From contig CBDAQU010000001.1 of NCBI GenBank assembly GCA_965199235.1, forward strand, positions 186,001-250,000: a stretch of 64,000 nucleotides of DNA. Reading direction: 5' to 3'. This DNA is from BOG-908 sp965199235 (GTDB taxonomy: Bacteria > Pseudomonadota > Alphaproteobacteria > Acetobacterales > Acetobacteraceae). The notes beneath the pieces were generated by a model that was given only the letters and a program-made list of their open reading frames with translations, did no database searches and was not told the origin of the DNA. Of the stretch, positions 8,880 through 19,148 are shown piece by piece (position 1 is the stretch's first letter; every line of letters starts with the position of its first letter). Position numbers and translations under genes: made by a program.

Positions 8880-9257
8880 CTAGGCCGCCAGGTCCGACCG
8901 GCCGCGGCGGTCTGCCATGAACTGGTCGAACTCGGACTTGTCCTTGGCCTGACGAAGCTTTTCGAGATATTCGACGAACTCCTTCTGCTCGTCCTCGAGC
9001 CGCTTGATCGTCTCGGCTCGATACTCGTCGAACGCCGCGTTGCCGCTGCCGCCCATGCGGCGGCTGCGGCCGAAGCCGCGTGAGCCGGTGTTGTGCCACT
9101 GGCCGCGGGACTGCATGCGCCAGCCCCGGCCACGGCCGCTGAACACCACGAACGCCAAGGCTGTCAGGCCGACGGGCCAGAACAGGTAGAAGCCGGCGAC
9201 GATCAGGGCGATCCAGGCGCCCTTGCCGTACTCGTCCATCTTGTCCACGAACGCCAT
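8880..9257 (-). CDS. DUF2852 family inner-membrane protein
   Basis: A 125-residue protein that resembles the DUF2852 family common in alphaproteobacteria. One hydrophobic segment spans residues 13-39 (containing GAWIALIVAGFYLFWPVGL). A basic, Gly-rich linker and a charged helical tail (about 82-115, EDEQKEFVEYLEKLRQAKD) follow. The ATG at 9257 has AGGGGA 6 bases upstream; the longer frame has no such support. A perfect palindrome overlaps the promoter region and a TetR gene lies upstream on the same strand. Molecular function is unknown. Confidence 0.75.
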   Translation of the reverse strand: MAFVDKMDEYGKGAWIALIVAGFYLFWPVGLTALAFVVFSGRGRGWRMQSRGQWHNTGSRGFGRSRRMGGSGNAAFDEYRAETIKRLEDEQKEFVEYLEKLRQAKDKSEFDQFMADRRGRSDLAA

Positions 9258-9272
9258 GTTGGTCCCCTGAGA

Positions 9273-9293
9273 GTGAATGTTAAACACATTCAC
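9273..9293. promoter_or_regulatory. Perfect palindromic operator upstream of the DUF2852 gene
   Basis: GTGAATGT and ACATTCAC are exact inverted repeats around a TAAAC spacer. The site begins 16 bases upstream of the DUF2852 ATG, abutting its ribosome site. Size and symmetry fit a TetR-dimer operator, and a TetR-family gene ends 54 bases away. Repression of the DUF2852 gene by that regulator is an inference. Confidence 0.6.
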
Positions 9294-9346
9294 ATAGGTG
9301 GATGAAGGTTGGCCGGCCGTCAAGGGGCAGGTCGCTCAGCCGCCTC

Positions 9347-9973
9347 TCACGTCGCCCCTACCGATTGCAGGTAGATCAGCAACCCGGCCTCCAGCAGATC
9401 CTCCGGCGACATGGGCAGACGGCGCCGCGACCCGCTGGGCCCCTCGATGAACAGCGAGGCGACGCCGTGCGCCATGGACCAGATGTGCAGCGCCACCATC
9501 AACGCCGGCGGCCGGGCGGGCGCTGGCATGGAGCGTGTCGCGGCATCGGCGGCCAGGCGCAGCACGCCAAACGCCCGTTCGGAGGAGGTGAGCAGGGCCG
9601 CATCATCCTCCAAAGGAAAGCCCGGCTCGAACATCGCCGCGTAGAAGGCGGGTTCGCGGCGGGCAAAGCCGAGATAGGCGCGGGCGACGGCCTCGATCGC
9701 CGCAACCGGGTGCGGCCGCCCGTCATCCCAGGCGGCAAACAGCTCGTCGGCGAACTTGTCGAAACCCTGGCGCGCGATCTCCGCGACGAGCGCGTTGCGG
9801 TCCTTGAAGTGGCGATAGGGAGCGGCGCCGCTGACCCCCACGGCGCGCGCCACCTCGGCCAGCGTAAAGCCGTTAGGACCGGCCGAGGCAATCAGGTCGA
9901 GCGCCGCTTGGATCAGAGCTTCACGCAGGTTGCCGTGGTGGTAGCTGCTGCGTGGGGTGGGTCCGAAACTCAT
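9347..9973 (-). CDS. TetR/AcrR-family transcriptional regulator
   Basis: A 208-residue TetR-type repressor. The N-terminal HTH covers residues 17-66, with the recognition helix region VGVSGAAPYRHFKDRNALV. The C-terminal half is helical and has a family-typical signature near HIWSMAHGVASLF (about 167-179), matching TetR regulators with a WHG-type ligand domain. It precedes the DUF2852 gene on the same strand with a 90-base gap that contains a palindrome. The start has no ordinary Shine-Dalgarno; the only GGAGG lies inside a hairpin 22 bases upstream. The ligand is unknown. Confidence 0.88.
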   Translation of the reverse strand: MSFGPTPRSSYHHGNLREALIQAALDLIASAGPNGFTLAEVARAVGVSGAAPYRHFKDRNALVAEIARQGFDKFADELFAAWDDGRPHPVAAIEAVARAYLGFARREPAFYAAMFEPGFPLEDDAALLTSSERAFGVLRLAADAATRSMPAPARPPALMVALHIWSMAHGVASLFIEGPSGSRRRLPMSPEDLLEAGLLIYLQSVGAT

Positions 9974-9976
9974 GTT

Positions 9977-10000
9977 GGGAGGATTTACATCAATCCTCCC
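9977..10000. promoter_or_regulatory. Inverted repeat at the TetR gene start
   Basis: GGGAGGATT and AATCCTCCC form a perfect 9-bp inverted repeat with a 6-base spacer, 3 bases upstream of the TetR ATG. In RNA the stem would hide the only GGAGG available to this gene; as DNA it could be an autoregulatory operator. It could also help end the upstream gene's transcript, though no T-run follows. Confidence 0.5.
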
Positions 10001-10036
10001 GCAGCGCCCAGCATCCTTCGACGCGACTTCTCGAGG

Positions 10037-10975
10037 TTACTTCGTGACGTTGAACGTCGTCGTCCCTAACAAATTCATGATGTCCGCAGCACTGTCATCG
10101 TACACACAGTTCTGGGCGACGTCGCAGATGCCGATTGACGTGATAGTGTAGGTTCCCACGGGGTTACCTTGGACTAGTTGAGTGGATGACACGAAACTGC
10201 CCTTGGTGGCGGGGTAGATCACTTCAACGTAGGCGCTTGTATTGAAATTGCTGCCGGCTGGACCCGCTATCCCGATCCCTATGCTTGCCACGCCGGAGAT
10301 GTCGTCCTTAGCGTTTAATCGGGCAGCGAATGTCGGCGAGGCGCTGCCAAGGCTGACCGTCGGCGTCAGGATCATGCCTTTCGTGGCAGAGGGGGGCGTC
10401 GTGTCGGGCGTGCCGTTGTTGACGACGTTCACGATCGTACTCGAGAACAACACGGCAAGCTGGTTCGACCCGTAGTCGATGACCTGCCCATCCTTGGTGA
10501 ACAGCGTCACATTGGTGAGCATCCATGCACCCGGCTCGGTATAGAAGCCAAAGCCATAATCGCTGAACGGGGATGCTACCGTAAACTTCAGCGTTTGTTT
10601 GGCAGGCTCCGGCGGATAGGCTGGCGGATTGACGAACGATGTCGAGATATTGTGTCTGCCATCCGGAGACGTCAGCGTCGCAATCAATGAACTTACGCCG
10701 ACCGTTCCGGATTTCAGGGTAAGCTGCAGGGCCGGAACACCTGGCGCGACAGCCACGTTGACGCTCGGAGTAAGGACGGCGCCGGCAACCACTGAAGGCT
10801 CGACCAACGTAGCAGGCGTTGCTCCGGCAGCCTTGCGAGCCGCCCATTCGTTGCGCAGCGTTTCTACCAAAGACTGTTCGCGTTGTCTGAGAAGTTCTGC
10901 GCTCTGCGCCGAAGCCTCGGTCCCAAACGCCACCGATCCGGCTACCAGAGCAACTGCAAGCGCGGCCGACTTCAT
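10037..10975 (-). CDS. Exported protein with two tandem beta-rich repeats, function unknown
   Basis: A 312-residue secreted protein with a Sec signal peptide (1-23, ending EASAQS) and a short N-terminal helix (about 26-48). Two related units of about 130 residues follow. Both begin with an LTP motif (VLTPSVNVAV at 67, ILTPTVSLGS at 202) and both contain a later pattern in which Pro-x-Gly is followed by Asp-x-x-Gln and Tyr (about 148-168 and near the C-terminus). The fold is probably Ig-like beta sandwich. GGAG precedes the ATG. It is visibly less GC-rich than its neighbours, a possible sign of transfer. No function is assigned. Confidence 0.65.
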   Translation of the reverse strand: MKSAALAVALVAGSVAFGTEASAQSAELLRQREQSLVETLRNEWAARKAAGATPATLVEPSVVAGAVLTPSVNVAVAPGVPALQLTLKSGTVGVSSLIATLTSPDGRHNISTSFVNPPAYPPEPAKQTLKFTVASPFSDYGFGFYTEPGAWMLTNVTLFTKDGQVIDYGSNQLAVLFSSTIVNVVNNGTPDTTPPSATKGMILTPTVSLGSASPTFAARLNAKDDISGVASIGIGIAGPAGSNFNTSAYVEVIYPATKGSFVSSTQLVQGNPVGTYTITSIGICDVAQNCVYDDSAADIMNLLGTTTFNVTK

Positions 10976-11013
10976 TTCATTCTCTCCGACGGGTCAGGCC
11001 GCTTAACCCATCG

Positions 11014-11045
11014 AAAAAGGAGGTGCAACCGTTCCCAGTTGCACC
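11014..11045 (-). terminator. Rho-independent terminator of the pur-bolA-grxD operon
   Basis: On the minus strand the stem GGTGCAAC / GTTGCACC (8-base loop) is followed by TCC and then TTTTT. It starts 13 bases past the grxD stop, an ideal position for ending the purQ-purL-bolA-grxD transcript. Confidence 0.85.
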
Positions 11046-11058
11046 TTTGCAACGCTGG

Positions 11059-11397
11059 TCAGGCCTGCGCCGTGTGCTGAACGCCCTTCTCGACAAGCAG
11101 CGTCTCCAGCTCGCCAGACTGAAACATCTCCGTCACGATGTCGCAGCCGCCGACAAATTCGCCCTTGACGTATAGCTGCGGCACCGTCGGCCAGTTGGAA
11201 AAATGTTTTATTCCCTCACGCAGCCCGTCATCCTCCAGCACGTTGGCCGTGCCGAACTTCACCCCAAGGTGCGTGAGTATCTGCACCACGCGCGCGGAAA
11301 AACCGCATTGCGGGAACATCGCCGTGCCCTTCATGTAAAGCATCACCGGGTTGTCGGAAATTTCGCGCTCGATTCGGGCAGTCGCGGTGTCGCTCAT
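11059..11397 (-). CDS. grxD: Monothiol glutaredoxin, Grx4 family
   Basis: A 112-residue CGFS-type glutaredoxin, which binds and transfers [2Fe-2S] clusters together with BolA proteins. The CGFS active site is at residues 31-34, and the glutathione-binding WPTVPQLYVKGEFVGGCD segment is intact. The ATG at 11397 is preferred over the one 6 bases upstream because AGGAG then sits 8 bases away. The immediate upstream gene is bolA, its usual protein partner, separated by 2 bases. Confidence 0.95.
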   Translation of the reverse strand: MSDTATARIEREISDNPVMLYMKGTAMFPQCGFSARVVQILTHLGVKFGTANVLEDDGLREGIKHFSNWPTVPQLYVKGEFVGGCDIVTEMFQSGELETLLVEKGVQHTAQA

Positions 11398-11399
11398 CG

Positions 11400-11654
11400 T
11401 CATGTCTCCTGCGAAGGGGCTGTGTGGGGAACCGAGGTCTGCAGAGCGAGCGCGTGGAGCACGCCGCCCATGCGTCCTCCGAGCGCGGAAAACACCATCT
11501 GGTGCTGCTGGATTCGGCTGCGTCCGCGAAAACTCTCGCTGACGATGCGGGCCGCGTAGTGGTCGCCGTCGCCGGCCAGGTCTTCCACGGTCACGTCGGC
11601 GTCCGGCAGGGCAGTGCGGATCAAGGTCTCTATCTCGGTGGCAGACATCGCCAT
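11400..11654 (-). CDS. bolA: BolA family protein
   Basis: An 84-residue BolA-like protein with the class II KH-like fold, including the signature SRIQQHQMVFSALGGRMGG and a C-terminal HALALQTSVP. It partners with the adjacent CGFS glutaredoxin in iron-sulfur handling. The ATG at 11654 has GAGG 8 bases upstream; the longer frame would overlap purL. It lies 10 bases after purL and 2 bases before grxD. Confidence 0.92.
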   Translation of the reverse strand: MAMSATEIETLIRTALPDADVTVEDLAGDGDHYAARIVSESFRGRSRIQQHQMVFSALGGRMGGVLHALALQTSVPHTAPSQET

Positions 11655-11664
11655 CAGCTGATCC

Positions 11665-13844
<2,180 letters not shown>

Positions 13845-13848
<4 letters not shown>

Positions 13849-14540
13849 GCCGCCGTCGCGTGCGCCAGGCTGTCGAACAGCGGCTTGCCGTCGGTGCCGC
13901 CCATCAGCGGGTCAACCAGATCCTCGGGGTGCGGCATCAGGCCGAGCACGCGGCGGTTGGGGCTCAGGATGCCGGCAATGGCGTTGACGCTGCCGTTGCG
14001 GTTGGCGTGCGGCGTCACTTGGCCCTGTGCGGTCACGTAGCGAAAGGCGATCCGCCCCTCGCCCTCGAGCATGGACACCGTGTCCGGACCGGCAAAGTAA
14101 TTGCCGTCGCCATGCGCCATCGGCGCGCGGAAAACCTGGCCATGCTGGTAGCGGCCGGTAAAGACGGTATCGGCGCGTTCGACGCGCAAATGGCAGTCGC
14201 GCGAGATGAAGCGCAAATTGGCGTTGCGCAGCAGGGCGCCCGGCAGCAGGCCGGCCTCGGTCAGGATCTGAAAGCCGTTGCAGATGCCAAGGACGTATCC
14301 GCCGCGCTCGGCATAGGCACGAAGGGCCGGCATGATCGGCGACCGTGCCGCCATCGCGCCGCAGCGCAGGTAGTCGCCGTGGCTGAAGCCGCCAGGCAGC
14401 ACGACCAGGTCCAGGGCGTCGGGCAGCGCGGTCTCGCCGTGCCACACATGGCGCGGCGCACGGCCGGTGGCGAGAGCGAGGGCGATCGCCACGTCACGCT
14501 CGCGATTGGTGCCGGGGAAGATCAGGATGGCGGCGTTCAT
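13845..14540 (-). CDS. purQ: Phosphoribosylformylglycinamidine synthase subunit PurQ
   Basis: A 231-residue class I glutamine amidotransferase that supplies ammonia to PurL. The start MNAAILIFPGTNRERD is family-typical and has GGAGCC 7 bases upstream. The nucleophile Cys87 lies in VLGICNGFQIL, and the His/Glu pair is in the C-terminal LMPHPEDLVDP. It is translationally coupled to purL by an ATGA overlap and appears to be the first gene of the operon. Confidence 0.97.
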
Positions 14541-14713
14541 GACGCAAGGCTCCGGCGCCGGCACGACGCGGTTTTCGCGCGCCACGGCTGGAGGCACTAC
14601 AACAGGATGGGTTCGGGGGAAGTCAAGCGAGTGCAGGGGCTTGGTTGCCCGCCCGCACGTGCGCGAAGCGGCCGTGCGCGTGCCGCGCCCCCGTGGATTT
14701 CACGACGCAAAGC

Positions 14714-15457
14714 CTACCCTGCAGCCCCGTTCTTGGAAACGACGGCAAGGAAGGTTCCGTTGTGCCATTCACTGGTCATACCCGAATGGAAGGGCAGGTT
14801 TTCGTTCCTGAAACTCGTCCGCACCTCGATGGAGTAGTCGACGCGCACGCCGCTGTCGCGCAACGCGCCATAGGTGCCGGCTCTGACGCGCGACCAGTTC
14901 CAGTCGTCCACGATCACGATGGCAGGGCTGGTCATGGCGGGCATCGGAATGCTGATGCCGTCATACTGATCCTTCTCGGTATGCGGACCATCGTAGAACA
15001 GAATGTTGAACGGACCGAAATCGGCGTAGCGCACGGCCCGAAAATCCTGCTCGACGATGGTGACCCTTGCGCCGCCATGCTTGTAATCGTCATAGGCAGC
15101 CCAGAACTCGTCGCTCCTCACGCCATATTCCGTCCAGTTGTCGACGCCGACGGCGGTCAGCGTGTTGCCTGCCATGGCCGAACACATGCTGGCGCCGCGG
15201 AACAAGCCGATCTCCAGGTACCGTGGGTCCGCCGTGCGTGCCATCAAGTTGTTCAGAAACATACGAAACTTACGGCCGGAAAACCCTTTGACCTTGAACA
15301 CGCCTTCGGGCAGCGAGCTTCGCTCTGCCATGGCGTCCTCGAACGCGCTGCAAAGAGCCGAGCGCAAGGCCGCGTCTCCGCCACGGCTCATCGCCGTCAC
15401 CAGAGGAGGCGGGGAGACGATGGCCGGCTGAGGAACATCGGGCCAAGTTGCTTCCAT
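14714..15457 (-). CDS. Class I SAM-dependent methyltransferase
   Basis: A 247-residue methyltransferase of the Methyltransf_24-like group. Motif I is YLEIGLFRGAS (80-90), the acidic motif II is in VGVDNW (103-108), and DGPH and VIVDDW mark the active-site side. A GGAA element sits about 7 bases before the ATG, and a short perfect palindrome (AACGATCGTT, 15471-15480) lies just upstream. The 173-base gap to purQ and 198-base gap upstream show nothing else. Its substrate is unknown; the nearby glycosyltransferase at 15656 hints at glycan modification. Confidence 0.78.
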   Translation of the reverse strand: MEATWPDVPQPAIVSPPPLVTAMSRGGDAALRSALCSAFEDAMAERSSLPEGVFKVKGFSGRKFRMFLNNLMARTADPRYLEIGLFRGASMCSAMAGNTLTAVGVDNWTEYGVRSDEFWAAYDDYKHGGARVTIVEQDFRAVRYADFGPFNILFYDGPHTEKDQYDGISIPMPAMTSPAIVIVDDWNWSRVRAGTYGALRDSGVRVDYSIEVRTSFRNENLPFHSGMTSEWHNGTFLAVVSKNGAAG

Positions 15458-15655
15458 GTCGGTTCCGTCGAACGATCGTTTCGCCTGAAATCAAGCATCC
15501 GCCATGGCACGGGCGAGGAGTGCAAAGCAGCCGCAGCTCCAGTTCTTTGTCTCGGCGAGCATGGTCATCGTGGTTGGGGATCAACCTGACCCGATCATGC
15601 TCCAAGCCTGTCGAACCTGCGAGGTGTCGCGCCGGTCCGCAAGTGCCGAGCAGGA

Positions 15656-17113
15656 CTACGGCGCACTCACATGCCGCTTGGCGACGTCCTTGTAAAAAAC
15701 CTGCTTCCGCTCCTCCTCTTCCGGCGTGCGAAAGCGACGGACGAGGTGGTGGATATGCGGCCCGCCGCGCCGGCCGCCGACCGCGGACTGGTCGAGGTCG
15801 GGCTGCCCTGTCGGGACGCCGCGAACCGTCTCGTGCACGGCGTTGGAATAGGCGATGCGGCCGTCAAGCGTGTGACGGATGAGGCGGGTCTGGCGGTCGG
15901 GGTAGAGCAGCATGCGGCCGGTCTTGTCGGCGCCGGAGAAATTGTAGCGTGGCAGGGCGTAGGCGTCATGGGTGCCGCTCGCGATCAGCTCTAGCAGCGG
16001 CACAAGGTCCTCGGCGGCCATCTCCTCGTCGGCGTCCAGCATCAGCACCCATTCGACCCAGTCCGGCACCAGAGCGAGCGCGGCGTTGCGCATGGCTCCG
16101 AAATGATGGTCGAATTCCCGGGCGTGGCGCTCGGCAACGGTGAACGGGATCGCGCCGGAGGAAAGGACGTTGCGGGCCAGGTCGGGCGTGCCGTCATCCG
16201 AGCCGGTGTCGAGCACAGCGAAGAAACTCGCGACCGGGCGGGCGCTGCGCAGCATGTTCTCAACGCATACCGCCTCGTTGCGGACAATGCAGGCGATGGC
16301 CAAAGGCGGGTAGGTGTCCAGCTCGGGCTCTGGCGGAGGGCTGACGGGTGGCTGGTACGTCACCGGCAGCAGCCAGCCGCCGATGTGATGGAGGCGCAGT
16401 CCGCGCCAGTGCTGGACCGGCTCGGAGCCGTGGGAGCACGCGATGGCGGCGCTGATCGAGGTAGCATCAAAGGATGCGCTGTCGGGGCCGACCAGCACCA
16501 GGCATCGCTCGGCGAGCTGCGTCCGCAGCGCGTCCATCCAGGCGGCGCTGGCAGGCGGGCCGAGCAGGCAGAGCGCGTCGATCTGCCGCCCGAACTGCCG
16601 CAGCAGCGCGGTCACCGATTCAGGGTCGCCGGCGAGCCTGAACACCGGCGTGGCATCATCCAGCGCGCCCGTCAGCGGAACCACCGGCGGGAAACCGGGC
16701 GCCACGTGCAGGATCGCCGATGCCGGGTCGTGAAACGGCAGCAGGTCGTCGAGCGCCTGATCCGCCTGGCCGACCACCACGGCAAGGCGCGACGTGGCGG
16801 ATTCCGGGAAAAAATTGCGCATGCCAGCCAGCAGCGCCGGGTCGCGGGGCGGCTCGCCGGCGGCCGCGGGGTAGGCGGCGGCGGCACGGGACACCAGCAG
16901 CAAGGCGAGCGAGCCAGCTACATGGTCGCGCGCCTGCATGGTTCGGCCGGTCACGGAGGAGAAATAGCCGGCGAACTCCTGCGAGCCGAGTATGGCGCGC
17001 CGCCCGCGTTCGACGCTCGGGTAGTAGGCTTTGAAGGCGGCAACGGTGTTGGCGTCCTCGGGGTCACGGCCGAGCAGGCAGCGGTAGAGCTCTGTCACTT
17101 CCTGATCGGTCAT
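15656..17113 (-). CDS. Glycosyltransferase family 2 with a long N-terminal region
   Basis: A 485-residue protein whose catalytic GT2 domain is C-terminal (about 268-460). It shows IACIVRNE (273-280), DTGSDDGT (302-309) and the metal-binding DADEE (360-364), as in SunS/TPR-type GT2 enzymes. The first 265 residues are not a known GT domain; they begin with YRCLLGRDPED (10-20), similar to motifs in surface-protein-associated DUF4214-like regions. The ATG at 17113 is preferred to a TTG one codon earlier. It starts 18 bases after bioD, so it may be read through from the biotin genes. Confidence 0.8.
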   Translation of the reverse strand: MTDQEVTELYRCLLGRDPEDANTVAAFKAYYPSVERGRRAILGSQEFAGYFSSVTGRTMQARDHVAGSLALLLVSRAAAAYPAAAGEPPRDPALLAGMRNFFPESATSRLAVVVGQADQALDDLLPFHDPASAILHVAPGFPPVVPLTGALDDATPVFRLAGDPESVTALLRQFGRQIDALCLLGPPASAAWMDALRTQLAERCLVLVGPDSASFDATSISAAIACSHGSEPVQHWRGLRLHHIGGWLLPVTYQPPVSPPPEPELDTYPPLAIACIVRNEAVCVENMLRSARPVASFFAVLDTGSDDGTPDLARNVLSSGAIPFTVAERHAREFDHHFGAMRNAALALVPDWVEWVLMLDADEEMAAEDLVPLLELIASGTHDAYALPRYNFSGADKTGRMLLYPDRQTRLIRHTLDGRIAYSNAVHETVRGVPTGQPDLDQSAVGGRRGGPHIHHLVRRFRTPEEEERKQVFYKDVAKRHVSAP

Positions 17114-17131
17114 CAACCCGCCTTCGGCCTT

Positions 17132-17773
17132 TCAGGCGGCCAATCTAGGAAGCGGCGGACTGGCTGGCAAAAGCCTGGCTGCCTCGGCGACGGATGTCGG
17201 GGTCAGGGCGGCCAGGCGGGGGAGCATGCCCAGGATGGGAACGCGCCCCAGCCGCTCGATCGTCGCGGCGTTGCCGTCCTGATCGGGTCCGCAAACGACG
17301 ATGCCGGCGATGGCCACGGAACGGCGGCGCAGGGTCTCGATCGAGAGCAGGCTGTGGTTGATGGTGCCGAGCGTCCCGCGCACGACGAGCAAAACGGGCA
17401 GGCCGAGGCGATGCATGAGATCGGCCATCATCGACTCATCGTTCAACGGGACCAGGACGCCGCCCGCGCCTTCGACCACGACCGGCGCGGCGCCTGGCGG
17501 CAGCGTGAAATCATCGATGCCGATGCGCCGCCCCTCCTGCCGGGCGGCCGCCTCCGGCGACAAAGGGGCGCCGAAAACGTGGCGCGGCGGATGGATGCGC
17601 GCGCCGGCGCCGGCCAGGGCGGCGACCGTTTCGCTGTCGCCGGCCTCGTGCGCCAGCCCGGTCTGCACGGGCTTCCAGTAATCGGCCGACCAGCGCTGCA
17701 CCAGGCAGGCGGAAACGATGGTCTTGCCGATTCCGGTATCCGTGCCGGTGACGAAGACGCCCTGGCGGGCCAT
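17132..17773 (-). CDS. bioD: Dethiobiotin synthetase
   Basis: A 213-residue ATP-dependent carboxylase that closes the ureido ring of dethiobiotin from DAPA and CO2. The P-loop GTDTGIGKT (10-18), YWKPVQTG (about 33-40) and EGAGGVLVPL are diagnostic. The ATG shares one base with the bioF TGA (TGATG), so translation is coupled. bioA and bioB are not in the window. Confidence 0.95.
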   Translation of the reverse strand: MARQGVFVTGTDTGIGKTIVSACLVQRWSADYWKPVQTGLAHEAGDSETVAALAGAGARIHPPRHVFGAPLSPEAAARQEGRRIGIDDFTLPPGAAPVVVEGAGGVLVPLNDESMMADLMHRLGLPVLLVVRGTLGTINHSLLSIETLRRRSVAIAGIVVCGPDQDGNAATIERLGRVPILGMLPRLAALTPTSVAEAARLLPASPPLPRLAA

Positions 17774-18939
17774 CAGGCAGCCTGGCAGGCAGCCTGGGCG
17801 CGCGACGGCCAGGCTGCCGACAGCGCCCAGGTCAGGCGGTCGATCTCGGCGTCGCCATGGGCTGCCGAGACGGTCAGGCGCAGGCGGCTGGTGTTGTTCG
17901 GCACGGTGGGCGGGCGGATCGGCACGGCCAGGATGCCGGCACGGCGCAGCGCGGCGGACAGGTCCAGCGCCGCCTGCTCGGCGCCCAGGATGGCCGGCAC
18001 GATCTGGGTGGTGGAGGGGCCGTGATCGATGCCGAGCGACCGCAGGGCGGCGCGCAGCCTCGCCGCGTTGGCGTGCAGGCGGGCGCGCTCGGCATCCATC
18101 CCGGGCACCAGGTCGAGCGCGGCGTCGATGGCGCCCAGCACCGGCGGGGGCAGCGCGGTGGTGTGGATGAAGCCGGAGGCGCGGTTGACCAGCCAGTCGC
18201 ATAACGGCCGGCTGCCGGCGACGTAGGCGCCGAACCCGCCAAGCGCCTTGCTGAACGTGCCCATCGCGAGGTCCACGCCGCCAGGCACCGAGCCGGACAG
18301 GCCCATGCCGCGCGGGCCCAGCACGCCGGTCGCGTGCGCTTCGTCCAGATAGAGGAACGCGCCGTGCCGGTCGGCCAGCGCGCGCAGGGTCCTGAGGTCG
18401 GCCTGGTCGCCGTCCATCGAAAACACGCTTTCGGTGACGATGAAGCGCCGCCCAGGCTGGCTTGCATGCGCGTCGAGCAGGTCGGAGAGGTGCGCCATGT
18501 CGTTGTGACGGAAGCGCAGCCGTTCGACGCCGGCGGCGTGGCAGCCGTGGTTGAGGCTGGCGTGGTTCAGCGCGTCGCAAAAGGCGAGCGCAGGCGGCCC
18601 TGGAAGACGCAGGAGGGCGGCGAGCACGGAGGCGTTGGCCTGCCAGCCGGAGGCGAAGAGCAGGGCGGCTTGCGTGCCTTTCAGCGCGGCAAGTTTCGCC
18701 TCCACGCGCTCGTGCAGGTCGAGCGTGCCGGTGACCAGGCGGGACGCGCCGGCGCCGGTGCCATGGGAGGCGGCCCACTCTTGCGCCCGCGCCGCGAGCG
18801 AGGGGTGTCGCGACAGGCCAAGATAGTCGTTGCCGGAGACGTTGAGCAGGGTATCGGGCAGCACGCACGCCGTTCGCCGCAGGCCACGAGCCGACAGGCT
18901 GGTCAGGGCTTCGGTCAACTCGGCGTCGAAGCGGGACAT
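17773..18939 (-). CDS. bioF: 8-amino-7-oxononanoate synthase
   Basis: A 388-residue PLP enzyme that condenses pimeloyl thioester with L-alanine, the first committed step of biotin ring assembly. NDYLGLSRHP (37-46), the GASRLVTGT segment, YLDEAHATG (197-205) and the PLP lysine K231 in TFSKALGG are all present. It is the first gene of bioF-bioD. The 209 bases upstream, to thiE, contain no recognisable BioR palindrome, so its regulation is unclear. Confidence 0.96.
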   Translation of the reverse strand: MSRFDAELTEALTSLSARGLRRTACVLPDTLLNVSGNDYLGLSRHPSLAARAQEWAASHGTGAGASRLVTGTLDLHERVEAKLAALKGTQAALLFASGWQANASVLAALLRLPGPPALAFCDALNHASLNHGCHAAGVERLRFRHNDMAHLSDLLDAHASQPGRRFIVTESVFSMDGDQADLRTLRALADRHGAFLYLDEAHATGVLGPRGMGLSGSVPGGVDLAMGTFSKALGGFGAYVAGSRPLCDWLVNRASGFIHTTALPPPVLGAIDAALDLVPGMDAERARLHANAARLRAALRSLGIDHGPSTTQIVPAILGAEQAALDLSAALRRAGILAVPIRPPTVPNNTSRLRLTVSAAHGDAEIDRLTWALSAAWPSRAQAACQAA

Positions 18940-19148
18940 GCACCGCTCTCGGTCACCTCTGGCCGGGTGTCAAGCAGCGGAGACCCCGGCGAACGGGTAG
19001 GCAAACTACGGGCAGGAAAGCTTGATTTGCCTGCATCGTCCGACATGGTGCATCGGCACCCAGGCGTGAATGGTGATGCTCGGGGATGTCGAGCGACCAC
19101 TCGCCATTTTGTCGCAGCTCAAGACTTGATGGATCGCCCGGACCGTAG

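Noticed and set aside
16103..18025. 640-codon plus-strand frame across the glycosyltransferase, bioD and bioF
   Set aside because: It crosses three genes on the opposite strand, with a biased and domain-free translation.
17774..18943. N-terminal extension of bioD through the whole of bioF (603-codon frame)
   Set aside because: The first part is the wrong frame of bioF; BioD family proteins start at MARQGVFVTG at 17773.
18940..19148. Biotin regulator (BioR or BirA) operator before bioF
   Set aside because: No TTATCTATAA-like palindrome or other convincing symmetry was found.
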